Assembly: GCF_009766065.1 (NCBI RefSeq)
Contig: NZ_LMUE01000009.1
Coordinates: 128,812-192,811, forward strand
DNA: 64,000 nt
Direction of reading: 5' to 3'
Source: Dyella sp. S184
GTDB lineage: Bacteria; Pseudomonadota; Gammaproteobacteria; Xanthomonadales; Rhodanobacteraceae
Every line of letters begins with the position of its first letter. The stretch's first letter is position 1. The position numbers and the translations under genes were made by a program. This document shows, one piece after another, positions 1 through 10,699 of the stretch. The notes beneath the pieces were generated by a model. That model was not told the origin of the DNA, ran no database searches, and was given only the letters and a program-made list of their open reading frames with translations.

Positions 1-949
1 TGCCCGGCATGATCGACGAACCCGGCTGCAACGCCGGCAGTTCAATCTCGCCCAAGCCGGCCAGCGGGCCTGAATTCATCCAGCGCAAGTCGTTGGCGAT
101 CTTCATCAGCGCCACCGCCAGCGTCTTCAACTGACCGGACAGTTCTACCGCCGCGTCCTGCGAGGCCATGCCCTCGAAATAGTTTTCCGCCGACTCGAAC
201 TTCACACCCGTCAGTTTCTTAAGCTGCACTGCCACTGCCGAACCGAATTTCGGATCGGCGTTGATGCCGGTGCCCACGGCAGTGCCACCCTGCGGCAACC
301 GGCGCATGCGCTTCAAGGCATCCTCGATGCGCTCGATCGCCGAACCGATCTGCGCCGACCAGCCGGACAACTCCTGGCCGAAGGTGATCGGCATCGCGTC
401 CATCAGATGCGTGCGGCCGGTCTTCGGTATATTCCGCAGCTCGCGAGCGCGCTTGTCGATGGTCTTCTGCAGATGCTTGAGCGCCGGCAGCAATTGTTCG
501 CTGGTGGTAAGCGTGGCGCTGACGTGGATCACGGTGGGGATGACGTCGTTCGAACTCTGCCCGTAATTGACGTGATCGTTCGGATGCACCTTGGTACCGC
601 CCTTCACCGCCAGATGCGCGATCACCTCATTCGCATTCATATTGGTGCTGGTACCCGAGCCGGTCTGGAAGATGTCGATCGGGAACTGTGCGTCGTACTG
701 GCCATCCGCCACCGCCAGCGCCGCCTTGCGGATCGCCGCGGCCTGATTCTTCTTGAGATAGCCCATCGACAGGTTAACCTCGGCCGCCGCCGCCTTGATC
801 AAGCCCAACGCACGGATGAACGGGCGCGGCAGGTGCAGGCCGGAAATCGGGAAATTGTCGATCGCGCGCTGGGTCTGGGCGCCATATAGCGCGTCTGCCG
901 GCACCTTCAGCTCACCCATACTGTCGTGTTCGATGCGAAAACCGCTCAT
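1..949 (-). CDS. fumC: Class II fumarate hydratase (fumarase C), 3' end cut by window edge
   Basis: Fumarase C interconverts fumarate and L-malate in the TCA cycle in the cytoplasm. About 316 codons are visible of a family length near 460. The N-terminus reads MSGFRIEHDSMGELKVPADA followed by LYGAQTQRA, typical of FumC. The signature loop GSSIMPG of the fumarase/aspartase superfamily lies at the very edge of the window, so the C-terminal third is missing. The ATG at 949 is chosen because the FumC-typical N-terminus begins there. It is divergent from purB, another member of the same superfamily, across about 100 bp. The family call is firm. Confidence 0.95.
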   Translation of the reverse strand, partial: MSGFRIEHDSMGELKVPADALYGAQTQRAIDNFPISGLHLPRPFIRALGLIKAAAAEVNLSMGYLKKNQAAAIRKAALAVADGQYDAQFPIDIFQTGSGTSTNMNANEVIAHLAVKGGTKVHPNDHVNYGQSSNDVIPTVIHVSATLTTSEQLLPALKHLQKTIDKRARELRNIPKTGRTHLMDAMPITFGQELSGWSAQIGSAIERIEDALKRMRRLPQGGTAVGTGINADPKFGSAVAVQLKKLTGVKFESAENYFEGMASQDAAVELSGQLKTLAVALMKIANDLRWMNSGPLAGLGEIELPALQPGSSIMPG

Positions 950-986
950 GGCCGGATCCTGGCTGGGAAATACCGGCTGACTATAA

Positions 987-2417
<1,431 letters not shown>

Positions 2418-2422
2418 GTCAC

Positions 2423-2458
2423 ACAACAAAAGGCCCGCAGATGCGGGCCTTTTGTTGT
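2423..2458. terminator. Bidirectional intrinsic terminator between purB and cysK
   Basis: A near-perfect palindrome with core AGGCCCGCA and TGCGGGCCT is flanked by AAAA on the left and TTTT on the right. It therefore makes a GC stem plus U-tract on either strand. It sits 6 bp after the purB stop and touches the cysK stop, so it can end both convergent transcripts. Confidence 0.9.
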
Positions 2459-3399
2459 CATTCGATCTCGTCCGAACCCTCGTTGACGCCTTCGAACAGG
2501 AAGGTCGACAGGTAGCGTTCGCCGGTGTCCGGCAGCATCGCCAGCAGGACCGAGCCATGCGGTGCATCGGCCGCCACCTGCAGTGCTGCGGCGAGCGTGG
2601 CGCCGGACGATATCCCGACGAAGATGCCCTCCTGCTGCGCCAGTGCCCTGGAGGTATCGCGGGCCAGCACATCGTCGACCGGCAGGATCTCGTCAACCAC
2701 GTAACGGTTGAGAACGGCCGGCACGAAGTCCGGCGTCCAGCCCTGGATCTTGTGCGGCTGCCAATCCTTGCCTGACAGCAGCGCCGCGCCAGCTGGCTCG
2801 GAGGCGATGATCTTCACCTCCGGCCGCGCCACCTTCAGCACCTCGCCGACGCCGGTAATGGTGCCACCGGTACCCCAGCCGCTGACGAAATAGTCCAGCC
2901 GACGACCGGCGAAGTCGCGCAGGATCTCTGGCGCCGTGGTCTGGCGGTGATAGGCCGGGTTCGCCGGATTCTCGAATTGGCGGGCCAGGAACCAGCCGTG
3001 TTTCTGCGCCAGCTCTGCCGCCTTCTGCACCATGCCGGTGCCGCGCGCAGCGGCCGGCGTCAGCAGCACCTTGCCGCCATAGGCGCGGATTAGTTTGCGT
3101 CGCTCGATCGAGAAGGTCTCGGTCATCACCGCGACAAACGGATAGCCGCGTGCAGCGCACACCGCTGCCAGGGCCACGCCGGTGTTGCCCGAGGTGGCTT
3201 CGACCACCGTCTGGCCGGGTTTGAGCGTGCCGCGTTGCTCGGCATCGAGGATGATCGCCAGCGCCAGGCGGTCCTTCACCGAGCCGGCCGGATTGAATGC
3301 CTCTACCTTCACGTAAAGCTCGACGTGCTTCGGAGCCAGGCGGTGGAGCTTGATGATCGGCGTATTGCCAATGGTGTCGAGGATGCTGTTGTAGATCAT
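2458..3399 (-). CDS. cysK: Cysteine synthase (O-acetylserine sulfhydrylase), CysK type
   Basis: This PLP enzyme makes L-cysteine from O-acetylserine and sulfide. In the 313-residue product, NPAGSVKDR carries the PLP lysine (Lys42). The substrate loop TSGNTG lies near residue 70, and the phosphate-binding loop GTGGT and the later HKIQG segment resemble CysK more than CysM. The PLP-pyrimidine serine segment GISSGA lies near the C-terminus. The start MIYNSILDTIGNTP is typical. cysG lies about 70 bp upstream on the same strand, which fits a sulfur assimilation unit. CysM is the alternative name; the activity class is secure. Confidence 0.92.
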   Translation of the reverse strand: MIYNSILDTIGNTPIIKLHRLAPKHVELYVKVEAFNPAGSVKDRLALAIILDAEQRGTLKPGQTVVEATSGNTGVALAAVCAARGYPFVAVMTETFSIERRKLIRAYGGKVLLTPAAARGTGMVQKAAELAQKHGWFLARQFENPANPAYHRQTTAPEILRDFAGRRLDYFVSGWGTGGTITGVGEVLKVARPEVKIIASEPAGAALLSGKDWQPHKIQGWTPDFVPAVLNRYVVDEILPVDDVLARDTSRALAQQEGIFVGISSGATLAAALQVAADAPHGSVLLAMLPDTGERYLSTFLFEGVNEGSDEIE

Positions 3400-3468
3400 G
3401 GGTCACTCCATGGGAACCGGCGGGAAAACAGCGTCGGCGATGATGCGCCCACACAGGTAAAACTATCG

Positions 3469-4959
3469 TCAGCCACGGTGGATTGCGGCCAGCAGATCGG
3501 CATGCACCGGCGCTGGCGGGATGCTGCTACGCCTACCCGTGGCGGCCGCGCGAATATCGTGCACCGTCGCACCCAGTGGCGGCTGACCGAACCAGGCCAA
3601 GGATTGCGCCAGTGCCGCGACTTCACCCAGGATCAGCAGCGCCGGCGAGCCCACGGCGTGAGCAGACGCACGCTCGGCCAGGTTCGCCAAGGTGCCGATC
3701 ACCACCCGCTGTTCCGCGCGCGAGCCGTTCTCGATCAACGCAAACGGGGTCGTGGCCGCGCGACCGTGTTCGATCAACCGCGCCTGCAGCGACGCCAGTC
3801 CACCCACGCCCATGTACACCGCCAGCGTCTGCTGCTCTTGTGCCAGCGCCAGCCAGTCCAGCGTGTCGAGCGAATTGCGGCAATGCGCGGTGACGAAACG
3901 TACCGACTGGGCATGATCGCGATGCGTCAACGGTATGCCGGCATAGGCTGCGCAAGCCACTGCAGCGGTAATGCCCGGCACCACCTCGTAGGGAATCTCG
4001 TGGCTGCGCAGGAACTCCAGCTCCTCGCCGCCACGGCCGAACACGAACGGATCGCCACCCTTCAGCCGCACCACCCGTCGACCCGCGCACGCATGCTCCA
4101 GCAGCAAGGCATGGATGCCATCCTGGGTGGTGTGATGATTGCCCGCCTGCTTGCCAACCTCGATGCGCTCGGCATCGCGCCGCGCCAGTTCCAGTACTTC
4201 GGTACTGACCAACCGGTCGTGCAGGATCACGTCCGCCTCGTTCAGTGCACGCAAGGCGCGCAGCGTCAGCAGGCCCGGATCGCCGGGGCCGGCGCCCACC
4301 AGCACGACCGATCCCGGGTGCGCCGGTGACGCCGATGCCAGTGCCTGCTCCGCCGCCTGCCCTGCCTCCTTCGACTTCCCTTGGCGCAGCAGCGTCGCGA
4401 CCGGGCCGGCAAACAGGGTTTCGTAGAACTGCCGCCGCGCCGCCATGTCCGGCAGTCGCGCCCGAATCCGACTACGCAACCGGGCGGCCAGCGTCGCCAG
4501 CGCGCCCAGCGAATGGTCAAGCAAGGTCTCCAGCCGTTCGCGCAGCAACCGCGCCAGCATCGGTGCCTCGCCGCCACTGGAGATCGCGATCATCAGCGGT
4601 GCACGATCAACCACGGCCGGCACGTGGAAACTCGATAGCGTCGCGTCGTCGACCACGTTGACGAAAATCCGCCGCAGCCCTGCCAGCGTGGCGACCAGGG
4701 CGTTCGTCTCACGATCAGAGGTGGCCGCCACCACCAGCCAGATCCGCTCGAGCCAGCCTTCCTGGAAAGCATCAGCACGATGCGCAATGCGTCCTTCGCT
4801 GACCCAGCGCCGCAGCTGCGGCGTCAGCACCGGCGCGTTCACCGTCACCTGTGCCTGGGCGCCGAGCAACGCGGCGATCTTGCGTTCGGCGACCGCGCCG
4901 CCACCTACCACCAGTACGGCACGGTGGGACAGATCAGCGAACAGCGGATAGAGCTTCAT
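3469..4959 (-). CDS. cysG: Siroheme synthase (uroporphyrinogen-III methyltransferase / precorrin-2 dehydrogenase / ferrochelatase)
   Basis: This trifunctional enzyme makes siroheme, the cofactor of the sulfite reductase CysI encoded nearby. In the 496-residue product the N-terminal half has the NAD-binding signature [11 protein letters not shown] (residues about 17-27) and the CysG dimerisation region. The C-terminal half (from about residue 215) is a SUMT methyltransferase with [15 protein letters not shown] and [18 protein letters not shown]. coli CysG is about 457 residues; the extra length is mostly at the C-terminus. It is divergent from cysB across a 317-bp intergenic region and probably co-transcribed with cysK. 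Confidence 0.95.
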   Translation of the reverse strand: MKLYPLFADLSHRAVLVVGGGAVAERKIAALLGAQAQVTVNAPVLTPQLRRWVSEGRIAHRADAFQEGWLERIWLVVAATSDRETNALVATLAGLRRIFVNVVDDATLSSFHVPAVVDRAPLMIAISSGGEAPMLARLLRERLETLLDHSLGALATLAARLRSRIRARLPDMAARRQFYETLFAGPVATLLRQGKSKEAGQAAEQALASASPAHPGSVVLVGAGPGDPGLLTLRALRALNEADVILHDRLVSTEVLELARRDAERIEVGKQAGNHHTTQDGIHALLLEHACAGRRVVRLKGGDPFVFGRGGEELEFLRSHEIPYEVVPGITAAVACAAYAGIPLTHRDHAQSVRFVTAHCRNSLDTLDWLALAQEQQTLAVYMGVGGLASLQARLIEHGRAATTPFALIENGSRAEQRVVIGTLANLAERASAHAVGSPALLILGEVAALAQSLAWFGQPPLGATVHDIRAAATGRRSSIPPAPVHADLLAAIHRG

Positions 4960-5081
4960 GATGCGATGAACCTGCCTTGCACGGGTGGATACAGGGCCAC
5001 GCTACGAACGGGACGCCCGTCCGGCAAATGATTTGTGCTGGCACACATATGCCATCGGGTTATGGCCGCCCATAAAAATTG

Positions 5082-5110
5082 TTGACTTATTTGTTAAATA
5101 GCCGTATAGA
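5082..5110 (+). promoter_or_regulatory. sigma70-type promoter of cysB
   Basis: TTGACT (5082-5087), a 17-bp AT-rich spacer and TATAGA (5105-5110) form a near-consensus promoter in the cysG-cysB intergenic region. The predicted start near 5117 leaves a leader of about 160 nt before cysB. A short open frame from 5120 within this leader has no convincing ribosome-binding site and is not called. The rest of 4960-5276 shows no other gene. Confidence 0.7.
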
Positions 5111-5115
5111 CGTCT
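5100..5115 (+). promoter_or_regulatory. Two abutting met-box-like operators over the cysB -10 element
   Basis: AGACGTCT at 5108-5115 is identical to the 8-bp met box known for the E. coli methionine repressor MetJ. The directly preceding 8-mer AGCCGTAT (5100-5107) matches 6 of 8. Together they cover the -10 hexamer of the cysB promoter, the position expected for repression. The regulator is inferred; no metJ-like gene lies in the window. Confidence 0.5.
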
Positions 5116-5276
5116 AACAATGACCGGCACAATCCATCATCGAGCAAGCATCCTCAGCGACCCTGGCGTCGCTGCCATCGCCATGCCATCCACGATGTCG
5201 ACCTGCTCCATGCGATGTATCTGTACTTCGCTCGCGCCTCAATCCATCGACCACGACCGCCTACGGATCCATCGTC

Positions 5277-6269
5277 ATGACGCTTACACAATTGCGCTAT
5301 CTCATCGCCATCGCCGACTCCGGCCTCAACATCACGCTTGCCGCCGAGCGCGTGCATGCCACCCAGCCCGGGCTGAGCAAGCAGCTGCGGCAGCTTGAGG
5401 ACGAACTCGGTTTCCAGTTGTTCGTGCGCAAGGGCAAGAGCCTCGACTCGGTAACCCCGGCCGGCGCCCAGGTGCTGGAGCGCGCACGCACGATCCTCGC
5501 CGAGGCCGGCAATATCCGTTCGATCGCCGCGAACCTGCGCAACGAGGCTCACGGCGAACTGCGCATCGCCACCACCCATACCCAGGCACGTTTTGCCCTG
5601 CCCGCGGCAATCGGCGCGCTCAATGCCGACTATCCACAGGTCAGCGTGCACCTGCAGCCAGTTCGCGACGCCGAGGTGCTGGCACAGCTGGAGGCTGGCC
5701 GGGTCGACCTGGCCGTGGTCAGCAGCACCGGCGCACCGCCAGCGAATGGCATCGCATTACCTGCCTACCACTGGCAGCGGGTGATCGTGGTGCCACGGAA
5801 CCACCCGCTGGCCAAGCACAAGCAACCGGTAACGCTGGAGCAATTGGCGGCCCTGCCGCTGATCAGCTACGACTCCTCACAGAAGGCGGAGTCATCGCTG
5901 CGTCGGGCGTTCGACGCTGCCGACCTGACGCCGCAGATCGCGATGACCGCCAGTGACGCCGACCTGATCAAGACGTATGTACGTGTCGGCCTGGGCATCG
6001 GCGTGCTGGCCGAGATGGCGATGTTGCCCACGGACACCGACCTGCAGGTGTTGCCGGCCGACCACCTGTTTCCGTCATGCACGACCTGGATCGTGCTGCG
6101 TCGCGAACGCGTGCTGCGTGCTTATGTGCTGGAGTTCATCAGCCTGTTTGCGCCACATCTGCATCGCCGCGAAGTGGCGCGCGCGCTGGCCGCCGATGCG
6201 GCTGGTGACTGGCCGGCCGTGCCGCACTGGCGGGAACGGTCGCAGGCAGCGCTGACCGACGCCGCCTGA
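5277..6269 (+). CDS. cysB: LysR-type transcriptional activator of cysteine biosynthesis
   Basis: CysB activates sulfate assimilation genes, with N-acetylserine or O-acetylserine as inducer in characterised relatives. The 330-residue product has the N-terminal winged HTH (about 1-60, ITLAAERVHATQPGLSKQLR). A LysR effector domain follows, with the CysB-typical TTHTQARF stretch near residue 100. Length is close to E. coli CysB (324). It sits between cysG and the cysJIH operon, whose regulator it presumably is. Its own promoter carries met-box-like operators, which suggests control by methionine/SAM status. Confidence 0.9.
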   Translation: MTLTQLRYLIAIADSGLNITLAAERVHATQPGLSKQLRQLEDELGFQLFVRKGKSLDSVTPAGAQVLERARTILAEAGNIRSIAANLRNEAHGELRIATTHTQARFALPAAIGALNADYPQVSVHLQPVRDAEVLAQLEAGRVDLAVVSSTGAPPANGIALPAYHWQRVIVVPRNHPLAKHKQPVTLEQLAALPLISYDSSQKAESSLRRAFDAADLTPQIAMTASDADLIKTYVRVGLGIGVLAEMAMLPTDTDLQVLPADHLFPSCTTWIVLRRERVLRAYVLEFISLFAPHLHRREVARALAADAAGDWPAVPHWRERSQAALTDAA

Positions 6270-6294
6270 TCCATCAGCCAACCCCGGCCCGGCA

Positions 6295-7017
6295 TCAACC
6301 CGGGCCGTGCAACCCGCATTCACGCTTGAGTCCGAAGAAACGGGTGTCCTCCTCTTCCATGCCGGGTTCCCAGCGGCGGGTGGTGTGGGTATCGCCGATC
6401 GAGATGTAGCCTTGATCCCACAGCGGGTGATACGGCAAACCGTGACGTTGCAGATACATGCCCACGTCGCGGTCGCTCCAGTCGGCGATCGGATGGAATT
6501 TCCAGCGGTTGCGATTCCACTCGACAAACGCGATGTCTTGACGGCTCCTCGACTGGCTGCGCCGCAGCCCCGCAAACCAGCTCTGCACGCCAAGATCAGT
6601 CAGGGCGCGCTGCATCGGCTCGACCTTGCGGATGCTGTTGTAGCGATCGATGCCCTCGACGCCCTGCTCCCATAGCCGCCCATAACGCGCCTCGGCCCAG
6701 GCCCGACCGATCATTGGCCGGTAGACCTTGAGATTAAGCTCGAGGCGCTCAGCCAGCGTATCGACGAATTGATAGGTTTCGGGAAACAGATAACCGGTAT
6801 CGATCAGGATCACCGGGATATCCGGCTGCTGGCGAGTCAGCAGATGCAGCGAGACGGCTGCCTGCGCACCGAAGCTCGACGACAGTGCGTGCCTGCCGGG
6901 AGTGTGTTGCAACGCCCACGCCACGCGCTGCTCGGCCGTCTGGCCAGCCAACCAGTCATTCAATCTGGCCAACGCGCGCCGATCACGTGGGTTGCGTGGC
7001 AATTCGATCGCGCTCAT
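6295..7017 (-). CDS. cysH: Phosphoadenosine phosphosulfate (PAPS) reductase
   Basis: CysH reduces PAPS to sulfite using thioredoxin or glutaredoxin. The 240-residue product has the PP-loop-like [10 protein letters not shown] segment near residue 47. The catalytic ECGLH lies close to the C-terminus. The CC...CxxC cysteines of iron-sulfur APS reductases are absent, so PAPS rather than APS is the likely substrate. The start overlaps the cysI stop as ATGA (7017-7014), showing translational coupling. It is the last gene of cysJ-cysI-cysH and convergent with cysB across 25 bp. Confidence 0.95.
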   Translation of the reverse strand: MSAIELPRNPRDRRALARLNDWLAGQTAEQRVAWALQHTPGRHALSSSFGAQAAVSLHLLTRQQPDIPVILIDTGYLFPETYQFVDTLAERLELNLKVYRPMIGRAWAEARYGRLWEQGVEGIDRYNSIRKVEPMQRALTDLGVQSWFAGLRRSQSRSRQDIAFVEWNRNRWKFHPIADWSDRDVGMYLQRHGLPYHPLWDQGYISIGDTHTTRRWEPGMEEEDTRFFGLKRECGLHGPG

Positions 7018-8720
7018 GCACTGACCTTGAGCGGAATCAGCCGCGGCTGACTCAATACAGCCGCGCGCAGCAGGAAATCGCCGAAGTGTTCTCCCGCCGC
7101 ACGTTCACCGGCAAAGCGGGCAAACAGCTGGTCGAGAACATCAAGCAGGGCGGCCTCGTCGACATTTTCGCGGTAGAGCTGATTCAAGCGCTGGCCACGA
7201 AAATCCGCGCCAAGGCGCAGGTCGTAACGACCAGGGGCACGTCCGATCAGGGCGATCTCGCCCAGGTATGGGCGCGAGCAGCCATTCGGGCAGCCGGACA
7301 GGCGCAGCAGGATCGGTGCATCGATCAGCCCGTGGCGATCCAGTAACGCTTCCAGCTTAGGCAACAGCAGCGGCAGATAGCGCTCGCTTTCGGCCATCGC
7401 CAGTCCGCATGTGGGCAACGCCACGCACGCAATCGCGTGCTGCCGGATGGCGCTGTGCTTCCGGTAACCGTCCATGCCGTGACGGGCGACCAGTTCATCG
7501 ATGGCAGCGCGATCCGCAGCCACCACGTTGGCGATGATCAGGTTCTGGTTGCAGGTCAGGCGGATGTCGCCTTTGTGTATCGCCGCCAGCTCGCGCATGC
7601 CGCTGAGCCAGGTGTGCGCCTCATTATCGAGCAGGCGGCCAGACTCGACCTGCAGGGTCAGGTGCCAGCGACCGGCATGGCCTTCGATCCAGCCGTAACG
7701 ATCGCCGTTGTGGTCGAAGCGAAACGCGCGCTCCGCCTGCAGTGCAAAGCCGAGGCGCTGTTCCAGCTCGGCCTTGAATGCGGCCAGCCCATGCCGATCG
7801 ATGGTGTATTTCAGGCGGGCATGTTTGCGCTCCTCGCGATCGCCCCAGTCGCGTTGCACCGCAATCACGGTTTCGGCCAGCGCCAGCAGTTGCTCCGGCA
7901 GCACGAAGCCGATCACATCGGCCAGCCGCGGATAGGTCGACGGATCGCCGTGGCTGGCACCCATGCCGCCGCCGATGGCTACATTGAAGCCGGCCAGCCG
8001 ACCATCCTCCTCGACGATCGCGATCAGGCCCAGGTCCTGGGCAAATACGTCGATATCGTTGAGCGGAGGGATCGCCAGTCCGATCTTGAACTTGCGCGGC
8101 AGGTACGTCGGTCCGTACAGCGGCTCAACCTCCTCTTCGCCGACCAGCTTTTCGCCGTCGAGCCACAGCTCGTGATAAGCGCGGGTCTTCGGCTCGAGAT
8201 GCTCGGACAGGCGCACCGCCCACGCATACGCATGCTCGTGTGCCTGCGACTCGACCGGATTGGCATTGCATACCACGTTGCGGTTCACGTCGCCGCAAGC
8301 GGCGATCGTGCTGGCCATGGCCGCGTCGATCGCCGCGATGGTTGGCTTCAGGTCGCGCTTGATGATGCCGTGCCACTGGAAGGTCTGCCGCGTGGTAATG
8401 CGCAGACCACTGCTGGCGTAATCGCCGGCGATCTTGTCGAACGCCAGCCATTGTGCCGTCGTCATCACCCCGCCGGGCAGGCGCGCGCGCACCATGAAGG
8501 CATACGCCGGCTCGAGCTTCTGGCGGCGACGCTCGTCGCGGATGTCGCGATCATCCTGCAGGTAGCTGCCGTGGAACTTGAGCAGCTTGTTGTCATCCTC
8601 GCTGATCGCACCGGTGACCGGGTCAGCCAACCCTTCGGCGATGCCCCCGCGCAGGAAGCGACTTTCTTGTTTGACTGTTTCGAAATGGGAAGGCATGGGC
8701 TGACTCGGATCAATAGACAT
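7014..8720 (-). CDS. cysI: Assimilatory sulfite reductase (NADPH) hemoprotein beta subunit
   Basis: CysI carries siroheme and a [4Fe-4S] cluster and reduces sulfite to sulfide with electrons from CysJ. From ATG at 8720 it has 568 residues, against 570 in E. coli. Ligand cysteines are in [10 protein letters not shown] and [11 protein letters not shown] near the C-terminus. The reading frame stays open further upstream into cysJ, but that extension is compositionally wrong for CysI. The ATG at 8720 overlaps the cysJ stop by 11 bp, the normal arrangement. A second possible ATG is at 8696. Siroheme is supplied by CysG encoded nearby. Confidence 0.96.
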   Translation of the reverse strand: MSIDPSQPMPSHFETVKQESRFLRGGIAEGLADPVTGAISEDDNKLLKFHGSYLQDDRDIRDERRRQKLEPAYAFMVRARLPGGVMTTAQWLAFDKIAGDYASSGLRITTRQTFQWHGIIKRDLKPTIAAIDAAMASTIAACGDVNRNVVCNANPVESQAHEHAYAWAVRLSEHLEPKTRAYHELWLDGEKLVGEEEVEPLYGPTYLPRKFKIGLAIPPLNDIDVFAQDLGLIAIVEEDGRLAGFNVAIGGGMGASHGDPSTYPRLADVIGFVLPEQLLALAETVIAVQRDWGDREERKHARLKYTIDRHGLAAFKAELEQRLGFALQAERAFRFDHNGDRYGWIEGHAGRWHLTLQVESGRLLDNEAHTWLSGMRELAAIHKGDIRLTCNQNLIIANVVAADRAAIDELVARHGMDGYRKHSAIRQHAIACVALPTCGLAMAESERYLPLLLPKLEALLDRHGLIDAPILLRLSGCPNGCSRPYLGEIALIGRAPGRYDLRLGADFRGQRLNQLYRENVDEAALLDVLDQLFARFAGERAAGEHFGDFLLRAAVLSQPRLIPLKVSA

Positions 8721-10539
8721 CGCGGGCGTAACGCCCCTGTTGCAGCAACTCGGCCAGCCACGCCTTGGCGTCTGCCGCAGACTGGCGTCCGTGTACGGTA
8801 ATGATTTCCAGCAGCGCCTCATGCACATCCTTCGCCATATGCGCGGAATCCCCGCAGACATATAGATGCGCCCCCTCGCGCAGCCACGCGTACAACTCGC
8901 GGCCGTGCTCGCGGATACGTTGCTGCACGTAGATTTTCTGGGCGGAATCTCTTGAGAACGCCAGGTCGAGGCGGTGCAATGCGCCGCTGCGCAGAGCCTC
9001 CTGCCACTCCACCTGATAGAGGAAGTCCTGCGCGAAATGGCGATTGCCGAAGAACAGCCAGTTGCGGCCACTGGTGGCCGTCGCCTGACGCTCCTGCACG
9101 AAGGCGCGGAATGGCGCGATGCCGGTGCCGGGGCCGATCATGATCACGTCACGACTGCTATCGGCAGGCAGCCGGAAGCGCTCGTTCTTCTCGACAAATA
9201 CCGGCACCCGCGTGTCATCACCGGTAGCGGCGAGAAAGGCTGAGGCGGCGCCGTAGTGGACGCTGCCATGCGCGGCGTACTCCACCACGCCGACTGTCAG
9301 ATGCACCTCATCATGCCCCACTACCCTGGCGCTGGACGCGATCGAGTACAGCCTCGGTGTCAACGGGCGCAGCGCAGCGATCAGTTGTGCAGCATCCCAG
9401 CTCGTCGGAAATTCGCGCAACAGGTCGATCGGCTGGTGGCTTTCCAGCAATCGCGCGAAGGCAGCCTGCTGCCCCGGCTCAAGCACTCGCTGCAGGTCGC
9501 CATGTCCGGTCGCAGTGGCCTGCGCCACCACCAGCGACCGGGTCAACCGGGTGAGTTCACGCTCATGGCTCAGCCAGCGCGCCAGCGGCAAGCGCCTGCC
9601 GTCATGCTCGACCTCGTTCGCGCCATCGAGTTTCAACGTCGACAGCCACTGTTCGACCAGCGCTGGCGGGTTCTGCGGCCACACGCCAACCGCATCGCCC
9701 GGCTCATAGCGCAGGCCCGAACCTTCAAGCGACAGCTCGATATGGCGCACGTCGCGATCACTGTTTCGCGACACGATGCGCTGGTTTTCCAGAACCGCTG
9801 CCGGAAACGGGTTGTCCCGCGAATGCTGCGGCGGTGCACTGACCGCATGCAGCGGACTGGCATGGCGTGCCGAAGCTGCGGGAACGCTCAGGACCTCGCG
9901 TGCCGTCTCCAAAACGCCAGCCGACCACTCGGCGGCAGTCGAGTCGAAATCCACATCTGCCTCACCAAGCGTACTAAAACGGCTGGCGCCCAACTCGATC
10001 AGGCGCGCATCAAGCTCACGGCTGACCGCGCAGAACTTCGGATAGCTCGAGTCGCCCAGCCCCAGCACGGCGAACTTCAGCTGCGGCAGCCTGGGGGCGC
10101 GCTTGCCGGAAATGAACTCGATGAAGCCGATCGCATCATCCGGCGGATCGCCATCGCCCTGGCTGCTGATCACCACCACGAGATGGTGCTCCTGCGCCAG
10201 CTCGCGCAAAGGATAGGCCCCGGCACGCAGCAGGCGAACCAGCAGCCCCGCTGCTTCTGCGTTGCCTGCCAGTTGTTCGGCTACACGCCGCGAGTTGCCG
10301 GTCTGGCTGCCATAGACGATGCTGAGTCGCTCGCCAGCCTGCCCGGCTGGCACTGCCGACGGCTCGCCGACCACCGCCAGCCCGGCATATGCCGGCAAGC
10401 GCGCCGCAAGAGCTGCACTGTATGCTGCAATCCAGTAGAGGTCCGCCGGTGACAGACCGCTCGTCAGCCTGGCAAGCTGCGCCAGCTTGTCGGCATCAAG
10501 TGTCGAGTCAAGCTGTGGCGATTTCAGTGCGGCATTCAC
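8710..10539 (-). CDS. cysJ: Assimilatory sulfite reductase (NADPH) flavoprotein alpha subunit
   Basis: CysJ passes electrons from NADPH through FAD and FMN to CysI. It has a flavodoxin-like domain with [17 protein letters not shown] (about residues 70-90) and [10 protein letters not shown]. The ferredoxin-reductase part has RLYSIASS and [20 protein letters not shown] start at 10539 is chosen because AAGGAAG stands 5 nt upstream, giving 609 residues (E. coli 599). An ATG at 10602 is in frame but would place the operator array inside the coding region. First gene of cysJIH and divergent from the TauE gene. Confidence 0.93.
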   Translation of the reverse strand: MNAALKSPQLDSTLDADKLAQLARLTSGLSPADLYWIAAYSAALAARLPAYAGLAVVGEPSAVPAGQAGERLSIVYGSQTGNSRRVAEQLAGNAEAAGLLVRLLRAGAYPLRELAQEHHLVVVISSQGDGDPPDDAIGFIEFISGKRAPRLPQLKFAVLGLGDSSYPKFCAVSRELDARLIELGASRFSTLGEADVDFDSTAAEWSAGVLETAREVLSVPAASARHASPLHAVSAPPQHSRDNPFPAAVLENQRIVSRNSDRDVRHIELSLEGSGLRYEPGDAVGVWPQNPPALVEQWLSTLKLDGANEVEHDGRRLPLARWLSHERELTRLTRSLVVAQATATGHGDLQRVLEPGQQAAFARLLESHQPIDLLREFPTSWDAAQLIAALRPLTPRLYSIASSARVVGHDEVHLTVGVVEYAAHGSVHYGAASAFLAATGDDTRVPVFVEKNERFRLPADSSRDVIMIGPGTGIAPFRAFVQERQATATSGRNWLFFGNRHFAQDFLYQVEWQEALRSGALHRLDLAFSRDSAQKIYVQQRIREHGRELYAWLREGAHLYVCGDSAHMAKDVHEALLEIITVHGRQSAADAKAWLAELLQQGRYARDVY

Positions 10540-10553
10540 ATGCTCTTCCTTTT

Positions 10554-10577
10554 GGACGTCTTTACGTCTTGACGTCC
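10554..10577. promoter_or_regulatory. Three tandem met-box-like operators upstream of cysJ
   Basis: Three directly abutting 8-mers GGACGTCT, TTACGTCT and TGACGTCC fill 10554-10577. Each matches the MetJ met box AGACGTCT at 6 or 7 of 8 positions, with exact 8-bp phasing as in known MetJ arrays. The array ends 15 bp before the cysJ GTG and could block transcription of cysJIH. The regulator itself is inferred. Confidence 0.55.
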
Positions 10578-10647
10578 ATGTTAATAAGCCTTGTGTCCGC
10601 ATCAGAAAGCATATGTTGGAATGTCGTTATGCCAGCCGTTCATTTCT

Positions 10648-10655
10648 ATACGTCT
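10648..10655. promoter_or_regulatory. Isolated met-box-like 8-mer upstream of the TauE gene
   Basis: ATACGTCT matches AGACGTCT at 7 of 8 positions and lies 45 bp before the GTG start of the divergent TauE-type exporter. There is no good neighbouring copy, so this is much weaker evidence than the cysJ array. Confidence 0.25.
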
Positions 10656-10699
10656 CGGTACAGGACTGATACTCTCCCGCGACAACCACTTCGATTGAC

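Noticed and set aside
5120-5398. Leader peptide gene upstream of cysB
   Set aside because: The frame lacks a ribosome-binding site, runs well into cysB in another frame and shows no attenuator structure.
10540-10602. ATG at 10602 as the cysJ start
   Set aside because: It would put the three operator 8-mers inside the coding region, and the GTG at 10539 has a proper ribosome-binding site and a family-like N-terminus.
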